DNA of 64,000 bases, from the NCBI GenBank assembly GCA_017312345.1, contig BLAA01000001.1, forward strand, positions 1,550,001 to 1,614,000. The letters run 5' to 3'. The DNA is from Candidatus Denitrolinea symbiosum (GTDB lineage Bacteria; Chloroflexota; Anaerolineae; Anaerolineales; Villigracilaceae). The notes under the pieces are model-generated. The model did not search any database. It saw only the letters and a program-made list of their open reading frames with translations, and had not been told where the DNA came from. Positions 61,663 through 64,000 of this stretch are shown piece by piece (positions within the stretch are counted from its first letter, which is position 1; every line of letters starts with the position of its first letter). Both the position numbers and the translations under genes were made by a program.

Positions 61663-62937
61663 TTATAGAACATTTTTTTCGATCCAGTATCCTTCTCCCT
61701 TACTATTGTGGAGGAATATAGGATAAGTTGGATCAGGCTCAATAGCGACTCTCAATCTTCGAGCCAGGGTATGTAGATTTCCCTTGCTGGTTTGAGCGAT
61801 TTCGTGAGTGATGTGTTTACCTTTGTAGCGGATAAGGAGAACGAGAAATTCATAAAGAGCGCGATCTAATGGAATCCATTTATACCCGCGCCAGACTCCT
61901 AGGTTTGCATGTGCTGGACCAAGTCGTAAGGAAGCGAAGCGAGAATAGTAAGATGAGATAATTTTCGGTAGAGAATCAATCGTCAAGGGGAAGGAAGCCT
62001 CAGCGCGCATTTCATGCAATATAATATCAATGACTTTTATCCAAGCCCCAATTGCAGGCGCGTAGAATTCATCCTGTATGAAATTTCTTAATTGCGAGAT
62101 TAATTTTGGGGATCCAATCTGTTCGAGTTTTTGAATCGCTCCGTCTGTTGCTGCTGTAAGATGACGTGAGATAACCTCTCTGTTGTAGTTAAAATCTGGT
62201 TCTAACTCAAACACATCAGCTCGCCCCCTACAAAGTTCTTTTATTTTTTGTGGCGTGTAATGAGGAGGCAACGCCATGATTCCTTTGAGTTTGTGCTGCA
62301 TTGGTTCCAGCCAGCCAAGAATATGTTGAATCTCCTGTTCTTGCTCAGTGGTTGGAAATGGAGGACAATCTATAAGCGCCAGCGTTTGTTGGTAGCCCAA
62401 CCTGGCGCTCAAATTAGTCAGTTCTTCAATTTGTCCCTGAACATCACTAGTGGGAGATGGATAAAGATCTTCAAACGGAATAGCGTATAGCGATTGGGAA
62501 AATTCCTGGGGAAGGCCGTCCAGCCAACGCATGAATGCCCGATGACCGTGGAACTTCTCCACTGACCAACGTAGAAATTCCAGTTGGGTTTGCGAAAGCA
62601 GGGAGATTTTGGCAGGCGCTTCGATTAAATTCTGCCGCAGAGTCAAGGATGCCCGACTCAGAATTCGATGTAATATATTCCCTTCGGGGGCGTCTTGCTT
62701 AACGAGGCTGTCGTCCTCAATTACTAGCGCGATCCCTTCCATTTTTCTTCGCAGGGCATCCAGCGCGGTGGATTTTCCGCTTTGATAGGCGCCAAGCAAG
62801 ATGCACCATCTCGCGCGGGTCTCGAGAAGATTTTGAACGGCATGAGGCAGATAACATTCGTCCCACCAACGCTCATTGTCTTCAGGCAGGCGCAAGTTAG
62901 GCGGATCAAAGGGCCAGCGTGATACTGTCAAATGCAA
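61663..62937 (-). CDS. P-loop NTPase with C-terminal OmpR/SARP-type winged helix
   Basis: This 424-residue protein has the P-loop GAYQSGKSTALD (about residues 49-60) and YQQTLALIDCPPFP as the Walker B strand (about 190). The last about 70 residues (353-424) form a winged helix of the OmpR/SARP type: WIPLDRALYEFLVLLIRYKG, ITHEIAQ, HTLARRLRVAIEPDP and GEGYWI, with the final wing. The start is taken as TTG at 62937 (MHLTVSRWPFDPP), with AAAGGAG upstream and a 10-base overlap with the preceding gene. The longer frame would overlap that gene by 88 bases. NTPase first and DNA-binding domain last is the reverse of AfsR-type SARPs. Confidence 0.82.
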   Translation of the reverse strand: MHLTVSRWPFDPPNLRLPEDNERWWDECYLPHAVQNLLETRARWCILLGAYQSGKSTALDALRRKMEGIALVIEDDSLVKQDAPEGNILHRILSRASLTLRQNLIEAPAKISLLSQTQLEFLRWSVEKFHGHRAFMRWLDGLPQEFSQSLYAIPFEDLYPSPTSDVQGQIEELTNLSARLGYQQTLALIDCPPFPTTEQEQEIQHILGWLEPMQHKLKGIMALPPHYTPQKIKELCRGRADVFELEPDFNYNREVISRHLTAATDGAIQKLEQIGSPKLISQLRNFIQDEFYAPAIGAWIKVIDIILHEMRAEASFPLTIDSLPKIISSYYSRFASLRLGPAHANLGVWRGYKWIPLDRALYEFLVLLIRYKGKHITHEIAQTSKGNLHTLARRLRVAIEPDPTYPIFLHNSKGEGYWIEKNVL

Positions 62938-64000
62938 TCTGTTGTCTCCTTTACATTCTCGATATCTTTTTTTGTCACATGTAATGTTTGTTTTGTCTCT
63001 ACAAGCGTGTTCCATAGGCGGATGAAACAGCGCGGGTTCTTTTGGGAGGCGTTTAACAAAGCATCCAATAGTTCGGGGTCGTCGAAGAGAATACCTTCTT
63101 TTCTTTTGTTATACACCTTTTCCCAGCGCCAATGAGCCCAATCTTTTAGTTGTTGCTTATCCCATTTTAGTTCAAAAATTCTCGCTCTGTCATGTTTTTT
63201 CTCTTGAGGATATTTTTGGGCTGCGCGGAATGTCACAGTATAGAATCCAATATCCGACCAAGAAGGCTCGCTTGAAAGGATAGTTTCGGCATACCAATTC
63301 CAGCTAAATTTGTTTTCAGCGTCAAAGATAATGTAAGCCGATTTGTCGAAATCGAGCGATTGAATACAGGTCGCGAGCGCGAACATCCACTGCCGATCGC
63401 TCCAGGCGTAGGGCATTGCTTCGTTGACAGAATCCAGTAGCATGTGAAGGTGGGTTTTTGCTTCAGCTTCCCAGATTCTCCGTATATCAGCGCTCTTTGC
63501 TTTATCCAGCCATTTCCACAGACTTGTATTTAACGCGTATCCAAGACGGCCGCTAACAAGATCCTTGCCCAGTTTTACAACCAGAGTTTGCCCAAGTAAC
63601 TTACGTTGTTCGCCGTTCAAGAGAATGAGGAAGGATGGCAATCGTTCCACAAAATTCAGCAGTTGCCGCGCCAGAACGCTATGAATTTCTTCCATCGTAG
63701 GCGTTCCAGAAAGATAGCAGGCAAAGGTCTGGGGCGTGCCAAGAAGACGAGGGTAATAATTTCCCAGGGCTTTAGCAAGCGCTGTTTTTCCGCTCCCTGT
63801 TTCGCCGCTCACCAGAATCGCTCCGCGCGCAGTTTTTAATGTGTTTATTAGTGGATGTTCTGACCAAAACAGTGCGTCATTTTCTGCGAATAGCAGGCTT
63901 TCGTCGTCTTCTGCTTTTTCAAATGGAAAAGGATTTTCTTTTGGAAAACGTTTTTCTTTAGAATCCTCATCATCAACTAGGCTATCATCAACTAGGAATG
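62928..64000 (-). CDS. P-loop NTPase, 5' end outside the window
   Basis: The frame stays open to the right edge of the window, so the N-terminus is missing; about 357 codons are visible. The P-loop is ILVSGETGSGKTALAKAL. Upstream of it the protein reads NPFPFEKAEDDESLLF and SEHPLINTL, similar in plan to the DPF/WPF openings of the next two NTPases. SLDFDKSAYIIFDAENKFSWN is the likely Walker B region. A GTG just before the P-loop is not a real start, because the fold needs the upstream part. The stop overlaps the next gene by 10 bases. Confidence 0.82.
   Translation of the reverse strand, partial: FLVDDSLVDDEDSKEKRFPKENPFPFEKAEDDESLLFAENDALFWSEHPLINTLKTARGAILVSGETGSGKTALAKALGNYYPRLLGTPQTFACYLSGTPTMEEIHSVLARQLLNFVERLPSFLILLNGEQRKLLGQTLVVKLGKDLVSGRLGYALNTSLWKWLDKAKSADIRRIWEAEAKTHLHMLLDSVNEAMPYAWSDRQWMFALATCIQSLDFDKSAYIIFDAENKFSWNWYAETILSSEPSWSDIGFYTVTFRAAQKYPQEKKHDRARIFELKWDKQQLKDWAHWRWEKVYNKRKEGILFDDPELLDALLNASQKNPRCFIRLWNTLVETKQTLHVTKKDIENVKETTDCI

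Overview
The window looks like a chromosome segment of a Chloroflexota bacterium, most likely class Anaerolineae. This is inferred from the GC-rich coding style, the many lipoproteins with Thr/Pro-rich linkers, recurrent TASAAT-type -10 boxes close to start codons, and a menaquinone-type gene beside cytochrome bd and heme A synthase genes. No rRNA, tRNA, CRISPR array, transposase or integrase was seen.

Layout. 0-4.1 kb: the end of a META-domain protein, then a leftward glycine-cleavage operon (gcvH-gcvPA-gcvPB, no gcvT) behind a consensus promoter, a tandem glycine riboswitch and an intrinsic terminator. 4.4-8 kb: a secreted protein with a sorting-like tail and three small membrane proteins. 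8-11.7 kb: fmt, a small membrane protein, a selenocysteine peroxiredoxin read through an in-frame UGA followed by a SECIS-like hairpin, and glpK. 11.8-20.4 kb: glpD, a glycosyltransferase pair, a histidine phosphatase, a PanE-like reductase and a TIR-domain protein fused to a ThrRS-like/uridine-kinase protein. 20.5-28 kb (leftward): a DUF433/DUF5615 toxin-antitoxin pair, selB, a coiled-coil protein and three antiporter-like membrane subunits. 28-39.6 kb: DUF3048 lipoprotein, zinc-ribbon protein, menC-like gene, serine hydrolase, SRP RNA, rnc and smc. 39.7-45 kb: cydAB with an Rrf2 regulator, a second toxin-antitoxin pair nested in duplicated sequence, and ctaA. 45-53 kb: HEAT-like protein, NBR1-Ig lipoprotein, recA, M23 peptidase, TolB-like lipoprotein, ParB-like protein and a protein of the family often labelled quinate 5-dehydrogenase.

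53.1-64 kb is different. It is visibly more AT-rich, all leftward, and holds at least five P-loop NTPase genes in tight order, one with a C-terminal OmpR/SARP-type winged helix, followed by a radical SAM/SPASM enzyme with a PqqD-like N-terminal stretch. A nearby membrane protein has its own upstream region and an internal strong ribosome binding site. Between two NTPase genes lies an array of TTGACAG-like heptamers repeated every 11 bp, the spacing known for SARP/OmpR-type binding sites. This is the best candidate for an undescribed system, perhaps a signalling or conflict module linked to a modified peptide; its function is not known from the sequence.

SelB and the UGA-containing peroxiredoxin support each other: the organism decodes selenocysteine. 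Several families of hairpin repeats and simple-word repeats occupy the intergenic regions. One such block lies inside the glycine riboswitch and another forms the signal-peptide region of a lipoprotein.
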